From: Atherix ibis
Lineage: Eukaryota; Arthropoda; Insecta; Diptera; Athericidae
Assembly (NCBI GenBank): GCA_958298945.1
Contig: OY282610.1
Span: 32,495,667 to 32,559,666 of the forward strand
DNA length: 64,000 nucleotides
Direction: 5' to 3'
Part shown: in pieces, positions 34,401-39,199 of the stretch
Layout: each line of letters starts with the position of its first letter
How positions within the stretch are numbered: the first letter of the stretch is position 1
Program-made: the position numbers and the translations under genes
The notes under the pieces: model-generated
Databases searched by the model: none
Told to the model about the DNA's origin: nothing
What the model saw: only the letters and a program-made list of their open reading frames with translations

Positions 34401-37400
34401 GAAAATATGAACCGGCTCAGAGCACTTCGAAAGTCAATATTCATCAAAAAAAGGTTATGCTATCTGTTTTGTGGGATTTCAAGGGAATCAATTATTTTGA
34501 GCTTCTATCGAGCAACACAACGATCAACTCTGAAGTGTATTGTCATCAGTTGGACAAATTGAATAATTCACTTAAAGAAAAAAAGCCACAATTGGTCAAT
34601 AGGAAAGGAATAGTGGCCCAACAGGATAATGAAACAAAATTACTTTCCGAACAATCCAATACTTTAAAAAGCATATAGAATTTGGTTTTGGGTGAAAAGG
34701 TTTTGGATGCTTCAGTAGTGAAGCTCATTTCTTGCTTAGTGGATACTTCATCAGTGAACAAAATGCCCATAAATGGGGCTCGTTCAATAAGTCCTTAGAA
34801 AATCCGAGAAATTGCGCTCATAGTGTCGGTAAAGATTTTTTTTTGTAAGTAACATTATCGACAGGAAAGATTTTTTTTTGTAAGTAACATTATCGACAGG
34901 AAAATTTTAGCTCGATCCATAGCGTAGGTCAATTTCTATCGTCGATTAAAGTTAACGACATTTATTTGTGCATAACAATGGAAAAAAGCGAGTTTAGGGC
35001 TGTCATCAAACATCTCCATTTGAAAGGCTTAAGCCCGAAAGAAATCAAAGCCGAGTTGGATGCAGTTCATGCAACATCTGCACCTGTGTTTGCGACGGTA
35101 TACAATTGGGTAAATGAATTTAAACGTGGCCGTTCTTCCACAAAAGATAAACCTCGTTCAGGACGCCCAGTTGAGGTGTCTACTCCTGAAATCATCCACA
35201 AAATCCACGATCTGATTTTGAACGATCGGCGAATAAAAGTGCACGAATTAGTTGAGGCCACGGGCATATCACAAGGTACAGTCGCTTCAATTTTGCATGA
35301 AAAATTGTCTGTGAAAAAAATTTCGCCAAGATGGGTGCCGCGTTTGCTCTCAGAGGAGAATAAGCGCAATCGTGTAGTGGACTCTGAGGCTATGTTGGCA
35401 CTCTTTCATCGCAATCCTGCCGAATTCCTTCGTCGATATGTCACTGTGGACGAAACCTGGATACACTACTACACTCCAGAAACGAAGAGACAGTCATCAC
35501 AGTGGATTTTCAAGGGTGAACGGGCTCCGAAGAAGGCAACAACTGTGCCATCGGCCGGCAAGGTGATGGCCACGGTCTTTTGGGATTCGCAGGGCATCAT
35601 TTTTATCGACTACTTGGAAAAAGGAAAAACAATAACCGGAGCGTATTACGCATCGTTATTGCAACGGTTGAGCAAGGAAATCAAAGAGAAACAAACGCCC
35701 ACATCTGAAGAAGAAAAAAATCCTCTTGCATCAGGACAATGCGCGTGTGCACACCTGCGCTGTTTCCATGGCCAAAATTGTGGAATTGAGAATGGAATTG
35801 TTGCAGCATCCCGCTTATTCACCAGATTTGGTCCCGAGTGACTATTTTCTTTCCCCAATCTGAAGAAATTTCTTGGCGGAGGACGGTTCACGTCCAACGA
35901 GGACGTCATTGCTCAAACGGATGAGTATTTTGCAGAACTTCCGAAATCCTATTTTTTGGACGGGATAAAAATTTTGGAAAAGTGCATAGAGCTAAAAAGA
36001 ACCATGTGTTGAAAAATAAAAAATATTTTTTTTTTAAAAACAGTTTTTTTCCATCTTTTTCTAAGGACTTATTGAACGACTCTCGTATCTGCGAAAAAAA
36101 TGACATTCTGGTGTGCATTTATGCTTGGTCCGTATTTCTGAGGGCTATTGTCCTAATATAACTTAATGATTTCAATTTGAACTGTATATAATTTCAACAA
36201 GATGACTTGACCACAAGTCACACAATACGATTAAATTTTGTCTTTATTTTGTCAACAATAAACATGAGAAAAAATTATCAAAAGCTAACGCAAAATGATC
36301 GACTTCTGAAGTTACATCTATTTTATACATAATAATAGCATAATACAATAAAATTTAATGTAATATAAATTTTAAATGAGTTTTTTTTTTTTTAAATTAC
36401 ACTTTCCGAAGCCACAAATTGGATTTAAGACAAAAAAATAGTTTTTGTCTTAAATAATATTTTTTTTTTTAAATTAAAACTTACTTTATACATTTTAGAA
36501 TTATATGCAATTGAATATACACTTAAAAAAAAACTTACTATAAACATTAAGGATATGCGTTTGTACAACGTCCTTATTCCTTTGGGCGTGACAAGTATAA
36601 TTTCCACTATGTACCAATTGGATTCGTGTTAAATATAAACTGCCATCGCTAAACACTCGTACTTCATCCTCATTAAGGGTTGACAAATCGACGCCATTAC
36701 GTCGCCAAATAATCGGTGGTGATGGTGATCCAGTTACATCGCATTTTATTTCGACATTATCACCAACACGTGCAGCTAAATGATTTGTTTCTAAAGCTTT
36801 CTCTAACGACACAACCGATACACCTTCACAAAAATGGAATAAATCAAAAAAGGAAACTTATTGAACATCTTTCTTATTTATAGATTTTTTTTTTATTTTA
36901 TTCACTTTTTGTATATTCGTATATTTTATACATTTCGAATATGCAAATATTTTCAAAAAAAAAAAAAAAAAAAAAAAAAATAGAAAATTAATTTATTAAA
37001 ATTCAAACATGAAAAGTTGTAAAAGTATTTGTAATTTTTTTCAAATGCCGCCAAATTACAATTTTTATTCTCGTCAAAGAATTGTGTATATTTTTTCTTG
37101 TATTTTTTGTTAAAAGAATTTTTAATTTCCTAATCAATACTTACTATACAATTTACTAAACGATTGATAAAATTCATTAATGCTGAGCTTTCCATCGTGA
37201 TTGGTATCATCAAAGTTAAGCATATCTTCAAGAACGCAACCATTACTCAACTCCTCTAGGTGTTCATCAACTGTTATTTGGCTCAATTCCTCAACCTCAA
37301 GATGTCCATTATTATTTTGATCATAGTGCGAGAACATGATCGATACTAGAAAATCCTTACTGTGATTATTATCCTGTGACATGAGTCTAGCATGACTATA

Positions 37401-38692
37401 GAGTAATAAATTGTCCTTCATTATTTCGTATTCTTGTAATGAGCAATACTCCTTCTGATTGAATAAAGGCAAACCTATGCCGCCATTGGTTGGCTTCTTT
37501 TCATTATTTTCGGTGAATTTAATATTGATCGGTAAACTAGTATCGGTCGCTTTTATATCCTCCCTGAAATGGTCTTGACCATCGTTATTAGCATCATCAG
37601 ATTCATTGTTAAGGTTTATCGCTTCTGTTGTGATCCTATTGCCTCCGGCAGCAACATTGATAATTGTTGTTGGTAAGGACTCCTCATCTAATCCAACCAG
37701 ATCGGAACCATTTTCACCAGCTGGTGCTGATGTTGTCAATATAGGTAAATTTATCTCATCATCATGATCATCGATTCTATCGCTCAAGTCACCTTTACTC
37801 CTGTTATTATCAAAATTTTGCGTACTATTATTATTTGTTAAAAATTTATCGTTCACATTATAATTATGAGTCATATCATCGTAACTATGATGTTTATTCC
37901 AATTTAGAGCGGCTGTATCGAAATTTGAACTATGTGTCGATGTCTCTTGGAATGTGATTGGTCCAGATTTAATATGAAATTTGGAATTTTTCATTTTTTT
38001 CTTAATAAGATTATTTTTGGTTTTGTTCGAACATTTATCGAGACGTTGATATGTTATTTGACGATCCAATAGGCATGCTGCTCGATGCAATTCGCAATGA
38101 TTCTCGTACAATTTACCATCGGAACCGCATATCTGCCGTTTACGATGTGAACAATAACGTTGGCAAATGCATACAGGATCACCAGTCACTTTATCCAAAA
38201 CACATTCTCGTCCTTTCGAGCAATAGTGAACCAAACAAGGATCTATTTTTCAAAATAAATCATATTCTTTCTTTAGTAAAATTATTTTTCTTTTGAAAAT
38301 GATTTTTGTCCTCTTAAATTTAAAAGAGTTCCTCTTATTTTTGAATAGATTTAAAATAAAAGCAAATAAAGTTTTTTTTTTTTGTTCAACTTACTATTTG
38401 TTGTTAATTGATCAACAATTTCTTTACTTAGGGTTGCTCTGCTTTCGTCCCCGATTATAATCGATGTCTCATCATCCGATGAATATTTATGCTTTCTTTC
38501 TAGTTCAAAATCATCTAATTTCATACTAGATGATTTTTTATAATTTTTACTACTATAACTATCATAATTGTTGTGATTTTTTATTGATGAACATTGTGTA
38601 TTTGGTAAATATATAATAGTAAATAGTATCGATATTGTAATATTTAATAAAAGGATATTTGCCATTTTATAAAATTTCATTTCACGTTTCAT
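13310..38692 (-). CDS. FSTL5: Secreted follistatin-like protein, FSTL4/FSTL5 family (10 coding exons)
   Basis: Joining 38692-38395, 38242-37145, 36823-36539, 33340-33131, 18433-18350, 18058-17426, 17346-17146, 17081-16935, 13650-13561 and 13491-13310 gives one open frame of 1075 residues with GT-AG introns, all phase 1. Domain order: signal peptide (about 1-34), FOLN/Kazal (102-170), Asn/Asp-rich linker (about 171-390), two EF-hands (loops 407-418 and 445-456), Ig1 (Cys493/Cys543), Ig2 (Cys584/Cys635), and a C-terminal propeller-like domain (about 659-1075). This is the architecture of vertebrate FSTL4/FSTL5, extracellular calcium-binding glycoproteins whose molecular role is poorly known. 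Human FSTL5 is about 850 residues; the extra length is mainly the linker. Transposons fill introns 3, 4 and 8 but no exon is hit, so the gene looks functional. FSTL5 versus FSTL4 cannot be decided here. Confidence 0.93.
13561..13650 (-). CDS. FSTL5: FSTL5-like coding exon 9
   Basis: A 90-bp exon, residues 986-1015, reading KVEMITGVGTAMPQSLTKWG then NPTRLIRSS. Acceptor TTTATTAG|GA, donor G|GTGAGT. Read-through into the 69-bp intron 9 stays open, so an uncorrected prediction would fuse exons 9 and 10 and insert false residues. Confidence 0.88.
13841..15148 (+). mobile_element. Mariner family A, copy 1 (in intron 8)
   Basis: A 1308-bp element with inverted termini CGAGGGTCGTTCAAAAAGTC on the left and GACTTATTGAACGACCCTCA-like on the right, flanked by TA at 13839-13840 and 15149-15150. 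It is opposite in orientation to the host gene and lies wholly inside intron 8, away from splice sites. It belongs to the same family as the copies at 27.6, 34.8 and 49.2 kb. Confidence 0.93.
14037..15082 (+). pseudogene. Broken mariner transposase (family A, copy 1)
   Basis: ATG at 14037 starts MEKSEFRAVIKHLHLKGL, the paired-like DNA-binding N-terminus. A short deletion at about 14168 shifts the frame (expected NWVNEFKRGRSS is lost), and TAA interrupts GI-QGT near 14323. From 14348 the frame is open to the TAA at 15082 with the complete catalytic core: VDETWIHY, LLHQDNARVH and YSPDLAPSDYFLFPNL. The C-terminus LEKRLEKCIELRGNNVEE is intact. Two lesions make it inactive, although the DDD triad survives. 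Confidence 0.92.
15151..15325. other. Short unassigned spacer in intron 8
   Basis: Less AT-rich than average, lying between the mariner A copy and the non-LTR fragment. An open frame continues to 15263 (IGGGVIYRIAFSSTESTPFD) but matches nothing that I recognise. Confidence 0.3.
15326..16160 (+). mobile_element. 5'-truncated R1-like non-LTR retrotransposon, 3' end (family E)
   Basis: The frame 15317-15559 reads AGCLVMNEHVQNLSPHQWRV, LILNRMYEIWQRRWDESMNG and RWTHMFISDMCFASASGFEI. This is closely similar to the C-terminal part of the minus-strand element at 62.4-64 kb. The shared 3' UTR follows, with matching blocks such as GGCGACTCGTGGT near the end. Only the last part is present: no reverse transcriptase and no CCHC motif. 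The frame is broken by stops after GLYLGVT. Confidence 0.8.
16170..16930. other. Intron 8 remainder, nothing recognised
   Basis: Moderately AT-rich sequence between the non-LTR fragment and exon 8. No family was identified. Confidence 0.45.
16935..17081 (-). CDS. FSTL5: FSTL5-like coding exon 8
   Basis: Residues 937-985, including NGLEFLFDVKTTLNISDITF and GYDLFASASDKEDILYLNLY. The exon keeps the phase-1 frame on both sides. Acceptor TTGTACAG|CA, donor G|GTGAGA. Intron 8 (about 3.3 kb) contains a family A mariner and a non-LTR fragment. Confidence 0.88.
17146..17346 (-). CDS. FSTL5: FSTL5-like coding exon 7
   Basis: Residues 870-936, propeller-like domain continued: GFVVISCREPITGRPQGQLI, then VPRISPDSRHLATIDHTDEG with a blade-like SPDSRHLA motif. 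Flanked by a 79-bp intron 6 and a 64-bp intron 7. Acceptor AATCATCAG|AT, donor C|GTAAGT. Confidence 0.9.
17426..18058 (-). CDS. FSTL5: FSTL5-like coding exon 6 (start of propeller-like domain)
   Basis: Residues 659-869. The segments FFVFHEYGVAVYEPSACRLN, YIYVSQPNRDRVLVI, YPVELHYVPRLDQVWILNWR and RGLYKLDLANLRYMKSVDLT are beta-strand repeats characteristic of the FSTL4/5 C-terminal domain, which resembles YVTN-type beta-propellers. Acceptor ATTATTAG|CA, donor T|GTGAGT. Confidence 0.92.
18350..18433 (-). CDS. FSTL5: FSTL5-like coding exon 5 (Ig domain 2, end)
   Basis: An 84-bp exon, residues 631-658. It completes the YSDTG-AYMCQANN signature of the second Ig domain with Cys635, then runs into a linker ending EEPTP. 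Acceptor TTTTATAG|GT, donor A|GTAAGT. It is short enough to be missed by automated prediction after a 14.7-kb intron. Confidence 0.88.
18715..19095 (+). mobile_element. Rosa-type transposon remnant
   Basis: FFISKAHFSFSGYISKQNQ at 18733-18790 corresponds to the first-Asp block (relatives: FSDEAHF...GYxxKQN). TSHTTCHILVIFFLEKLPV near 18980 and FSNWRCLIVEFDAV near 19035 correspond to the second- and third-Asp blocks. The intervening sequence is shortened. It lies in intron 4 on the opposite strand to the host gene. Confidence 0.6.
19395..20650 (-). mobile_element. Cecropia-type mariner (in intron 4)
   Basis: About 1256 bp. Inward-reading termini GCTGTAGTAAAAAGAAATCC (left, plus strand) and GTTGTAGTAAAGAGTAATAC (right, minus strand) form imperfect inverted repeats. 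A TA precedes the left end; the right flank has decayed from TA. The transposase is of the cecropia/mellifera type, the branch that also includes the SETMAR transposase domain. Confidence 0.85.
19469..20468 (-). pseudogene. Broken cecropia-type mariner transposase
   Basis: ATG at 20468 starts MDTNKEKIRHILQFFFDKGE. The frame stays open for about 240 residues through WVPHELSQKNLMNRISICES, the first Asp in MVTGDEKWVTY, and LLCVWWDWQGIIYYELLPYG. A frameshift near 19770 turns the expected FHQDNARPHT into SIRTTPGRIH. Correct frames resume with HPPYSPDLPPSDYHLFLSM and end NCAYLT. Spacing from the second to the third Asp is 31 rather than 34 residues, showing a 9-bp deletion. This is not a SETMAR gene: no SET domain is present. 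Confidence 0.9.
20655..21255. repeat. Imperfect tandem duplication, about 300 bp
   Basis: TTTTTTCTAACTTCAATTTT (from about 20671) recurs from about 20964. A second shared block of about 130 bp contains CCTCTAAGCG, TTTACATGTTAACAG, CTCCTGAACG and AGTTGATTATTTA; it occurs at 20738-20872 and again at 21082-21210. Offsets of 293 and 340 bp imply an insertion of about 45 bp within the second unit. No coding potential; it sits next to the cecropia-type mariner. Confidence 0.75.
21260..22240. other. AT-rich intron 4 sequence, nothing recognised
   Basis: AT-rich filler within intron 4 with no recognisable element. Confidence 0.45.
22250..22620 (+). mobile_element. Rosa-type transposon remnant
   Basis: FSNKIFLSDEAHIYSVDM (22267-22320) is the first-Asp block. 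The second-Asp block near 22450-22500 reads TSHTI and LHENFSECAY. RTGDVNLPPRSSNLRSVIFF near 22528-22590 is the block before the third Asp (compare NWPPRSCDLTPLDFF in relatives). Internal segments are missing. Decayed. Confidence 0.7.
22723..22816. repeat. Long hairpin, about 42-bp stem and 8-base loop
   Basis: Arms 22723-22764 and 22773-22816 are near-perfect reverse complements sharing GGCTTTGGAAGGTAAGGT, with a few mismatches and one indel. The structure ends about 43 bases before the 5S-like sequence. It could be a tiny MITE-like fold-back, or the result of an inversion during insertion of the downstream element. Confidence 0.88.
22859..22972 (+). ncRNA. 5S-rRNA-like sequence at the head of a LINE
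   Basis: About 114 bases align along the whole of insect 5S rRNA from memory. CGGTTCTCGTCCGATCACCG, TAAGCAGGACTGGGCGTGGT, TTAGTACT and AGATGGGTGACCGCTTGGG match the conserved core and the internal control region (A box, IE, C box). The ends CTGCGAC (22859-22865) and GTCGCAG (22966-22972) are perfect complements, as in helix I, although they differ from the usual 5S terminal stem. No T-run terminator follows; sequence continues straight into a non-LTR element. It is therefore more likely a 5S-derived promoter head, or an insertion into a 5S copy, than a working rRNA gene. Confidence 0.75.
23123..25042 (+). pseudogene. Broken endonuclease/reverse transcriptase ORF
   Basis: The likely native start is ATG at 23123, MKQHKSNHPDNTSGKN. 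APE-type endonuclease motifs follow: IGTWNVRTL, ILGISETRW, VQCYAPT, GDFNAKIG, NDNGNRL and NQIDHILISK. TGA at 23789 replaces an expected Trp in HKYT-xSPD. The usual SDH motif has decayed to ATISC. Stops and frameshifts follow, e.g. near 24190 and 24557. The RT start reads KLKYSKAPGPDNLAPKVL and HFTDSWKEGVIITIPS before the deletion joint. The C-terminal RGRPRATWRRSVE motif is typical of such elements. Confidence 0.85.
25070..25730. other. AT-rich intron 4 sequence
   Basis: Mostly AT-rich with nothing firm. The last 240 bases may be a decayed N-terminal part of the Tc1-like fossil that follows. Confidence 0.35.
25740..26060 (+). mobile_element. Tc1-like transposase fossil
   Basis: With frame changes, GDNVMVWACF-like (here GITLWFGR/ VWACFVGF), EELIRIKRRLAKNAFNVILD and a later FQQ-like segment match the order NVMVWACFSGxGxGELVRIEGRLN of Tc1-family transposases. 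Many stops; termini not found. The assignment rests on this one conserved block. Confidence 0.4.
26070..27615. other. AT-rich intron 4 sequence, nothing recognised
   Basis: Long AT-rich stretch. A less AT-rich patch at 27240-27560 has no recognisable coding sequence. Confidence 0.45.
27625..28905 (-). mobile_element. Mariner family A, copy 2 (in intron 4)
   Basis: 1281 bp with matching inverted termini CGAGGGTCGTTCAATAAGTC and its complement at the right end, each flanked by TA (27623-27624; 28906-28907). Same strand as the host gene. The termini and target duplication are intact, so only the transposase gene is damaged. Confidence 0.95.
27670..28730 (-). pseudogene. Broken mariner transposase (family A, copy 2)
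   Basis: ATG at 28730 starts MEKREFRAVIKHLHLKGLSP. A stop after KDEHC near 28550 and a frame change near 28080 (after YFEKGK) break the frame. The segments between are long and conserved, with VDETWIHYYTPETKRQ, LLHQDNARVHTCAVSM and YSPDLAPSDYFLF all present. The C-terminus runs past the normal stop into the terminal region. Catalytic residues are intact but it is not translatable as one protein. Confidence 0.92.
28910..29470. other. AT-rich intron 4 sequence, nothing recognised
   Basis: AT-rich spacer; no element identified. Confidence 0.45.
29480..30180 (+). mobile_element. Old mariner-like transposase fossil
   Basis: Disjointed readings KQFKDDRKLVEASF, NIEEVKAM, VLVIKRIEKMVYPERP, NDLDFLQKEPVNKLPKIYLP and later FYDETVKIT agree in order with the DNA-binding and linker region of mariner-like transposases related to vertebrate GVQW3/FLJ37770-type sequences (KDLNFLQKxxR). 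Frames change often; termini were not found. Confidence 0.45.
30185..30940. other. AT-rich intron 4 sequence, nothing recognised
   Basis: AT-rich spacer. Contains a short fold-back-like TAAAGTGCAC/GTGTACTTTA near 30350. Confidence 0.4.
30945..32200 (+). repeat. 1.2-kb dispersed repeat, copy 1 (in intron 4)
   Basis: Closely matches 39200-40480 in the same orientation. Shared blocks include AATCCGATAGATTAACAAAT, TTGGTATTACAGTAGTCGAG, TGACTGTTAATTTTG, CTATCCACAAAGTCTATA, CGTCCGGTAATAATGCGAA, GATAAGCATTGAAGTTGTT and TCAATTTATGTGGTTTAGTT. The two copies differ by substitutions and several indels. I recognised no coding domain, no target duplication and no terminal repeats in this copy. Confidence 0.85.
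32210..33125. other. Intron 4 sequence near exon 4, nothing recognised
   Basis: AT-rich with one C-run (32460-32467). No element was identified. Confidence 0.4.
33131..33340 (-). CDS. FSTL5: FSTL5-like coding exon 4 (Ig domain 2, first part)
   Basis: Residues 561-630. Ig strands A-F are seen with Cys584 (AEMSCHITG), Trp596 (VEWLKND) and the start of the YSDTG turn. The second Ig domain is split here by intron 4, about 14.7 kb, the largest in the gene and filled with mobile elements. Acceptor TTTTACCAG|CT, donor G|GTAAGT. Confidence 0.9.
33815..34680 (+). mobile_element. Old mariner-like element, 3' truncated (in intron 3)
   Basis: The left end near TTGTTTGGAAAGTAATTTTG resembles mariner termini. 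Coding remnants follow: LFDVYGEDVLSERQYQKWFV, KIRSGNFDREYAPRSGRPLE, TREIAERLNLLNMTVHDHLQ, LSVLWDFKGINYFELLSSNT, TINSEVYCHQLDKLNNSLKE, and the second-Asp block VAQQDNE at about 34614. The sequence then stops and rosa-type sequence begins. Multiple frameshifts. It is older than the family A and B copies. Confidence 0.7.
34683..34778 (+). mobile_element. Rosa-type transposon remnant, left part (interrupted)
   Basis: SEAHFLLSGYFISEQNAHKW at 34718-34777 is the first-Asp block of the rosa family (DEAHF...GYxxKQN). It breaks off exactly where mariner family A copy 3 starts, and the same gene resumes after that copy at 36088. Confidence 0.75.
34831..34900. repeat. 35-bp tandem duplication in mariner 5' UTR
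   Basis: The block beginning AAAGATTTTTTTTTGTAAGT and ending ATTATCGACAGG occurs twice head to tail (34831-34865, 34866-34900). Other copies of the family have it once, so it arose in this copy. Confidence 0.9.
34978..35995 (+). pseudogene. Nearly intact mariner transposase (family A, copy 3)
   Basis: ATG at 34978. The frame is open for about 240 residues, including both helix-turn-helix regions, WVPRLLSEENKRNRVV, the first Asp in VDETWIHYYTPETK, and the block through DYLEKGKTITGAYYASLLQR. A small insertion near 35695 (KEKQTPTSEEEKNP replaces KEKRPHLKKKK) shifts the frame, so the second and third Asp blocks are read only in another frame. A further 3' deletion shortens the C-terminus near 35965. 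This is the copy with the longest correct N-terminal frame. Confidence 0.9.
36088..36320 (+). mobile_element. Rosa-type transposon remnant, right part
   Basis: The reading LRKKMTFWCAFMLGPYF directly after the mariner border, then FQQDDLTTSHTIRLN near 36195, continues the rosa transposase interrupted at 34778 (relatives read QKVTVWCG...GPYFF and WFQQDGSTCHTA). This proves nesting of mariner A in a rosa element. Confidence 0.7.
36539..36823 (-). CDS. FSTL5: FSTL5-like coding exon 3 (Ig domain 1)
   Basis: Residues 466-560. This I-set Ig fold has Cys493 (VEIKC), Trp505 (IIWRRNG) and Cys543 in HSGNYTCHAQ. The exon contains a whole Ig domain with symmetric phase-1 borders, the classic shufflable unit. 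The acceptor ...TGTGAAG|GT has a weak pyrimidine tract, but it is the only AG that keeps the frame. The donor is A|GTAAGT. Confidence 0.9.
36955..36980. repeat. Poly(A) run of about 26 bases in intron 2
   Basis: An uninterrupted A tract on the plus strand. On the transcribed strand it is a poly(U)-type tract within intron 2. Confidence 0.95.
37145..38242 (-). CDS. FSTL5: FSTL5-like coding exon 2 (FOLN/Kazal, linker, EF-hands)
   Basis: Residues 100-465. The follistatin module has Cys at 102, 107, 113, 124, 126, 130, 138, 149, 156 and 170, with the Kazal signature CGSDGKLYENHC and LHRAAC. A low-complexity acidic, Asn-rich linker of more than 200 residues follows. It is followed by two canonical EF-hand loops, DQNNNGHLEVEE and DTNHDGKLSINE, with Asp/Asn at positions 1, 3 and 5, Gly at 6 and Glu at 12. 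Acceptor ...AAATAG|AT; donor A|GTAAGT. The linker encoded inside a single exon looks like a lineage-specific expansion. Confidence 0.92.
38395..38692 (-). CDS. FSTL5: FSTL5-like coding exon 1 (signal peptide)
   Basis: Encodes residues 1-99 plus one base. It starts MKREMKFYKMANILLLNITI with a hydrophobic core ending near NTQC, typical of a cleaved signal peptide. Two further in-frame Met codons (residues 5 and 10) are possible starts; the first is chosen because it gives the longest frame. The Ser/Lys/Asp-rich remainder has no domain. The donor is A|GTAAGT at 38394. Confidence 0.88.
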
Positions 38693-38887
38693 TTTTACTA
38701 TTGTTAATTTTAATAATTCTATTATTTTTTTTTTTGTATGAATTGTTTTTAAAAAAAAAATTCAGGAAATTCTATGAAATTATTAATTATTAATTGAATT
38801 ATTAAATATTATTGATAGTATTGAGTGATCCTTTTTTAGTTGAGTTTCAGTTGTTCGATTGTTTTCATTTCGATGATGATTTTATAT
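38693..38887 (-). other. FSTL5: Probable non-coding 5' UTR exon segment of FSTL5-like gene
   Basis: On the minus strand a good acceptor, TTTTGTTTCAG|ATATAAAATC, ends at 38888. This suggests that a 5' non-coding exon is spliced here from further upstream and continues into the start codon at 38692. The first exon and promoter were not found in the AT-rich sequence above 38.9 kb. Confidence 0.5.
38836..38868 (-). promoter_or_regulatory. Short upstream ORF in the 5' UTR
   Basis: ATG at 38868-38866 opens an 11-codon frame (MKTIEQLKLN, then TAA) about 140 bases before the main start. If the splice acceptor at 38888 is used, this uORF would be the first ATG in the exon and could damp translation. 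Confidence 0.4.
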
Positions 38888-38889
38888 CT

Positions 38890-39195
38890 GAAACAAAACA
38901 ACAAAAAAATTATAAAATTTATTAAAATTGTTTGTGTTTAATTGAATTTTTTTTTTTTAAAAAAACAGTGCAACTAATATCGTAAATTTTTTTTGAAAAA
39001 ATGCGTTTCGATAAAATAGTGTCAGAGTTATCGAAATTGATTTGTTATTACTTTTTTTTTACATTTAATTATGTTATAATTTACGCCGAAAGCTCATTAT
39101 TCATTACAACTATGCCATTCAAATTCTCTTTTAAATAATAATTTTTATTATTGTTGCTATTGTAGGAAATTTCAGTTTTTTTTTCGTATTGCGAT
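38890..39195. other. Upstream of the host gene, AT-rich
   Basis: Presumed intron upstream of the 5' UTR exon. No promoter motif or first exon could be supported. Confidence 0.4.
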
Positions 39196-39199
39196 CAGT

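Larger units (their letters stand above)
34779..36085 (+). mobile_element. Mariner family A, copy 3 (in intron 3)
   Basis: The right end is intact (TTGAACGACTCTCG then TA at 36086-36087). The left terminus is shortened to CTCGTTCAATAAGTCCTTAG, and about 40 bp of the host rosa gene are missing at that side, so a small deletion removed the left border. Inserted in a rosa-type transposon. The 5' UTR carries a 35-bp tandem duplication. Confidence 0.9.

Noticed and set aside
38051..38296. Plus-strand frame opposite the Kazal module
   Set aside because: Antisense shadow of exon 2 of the follistatin-like gene.
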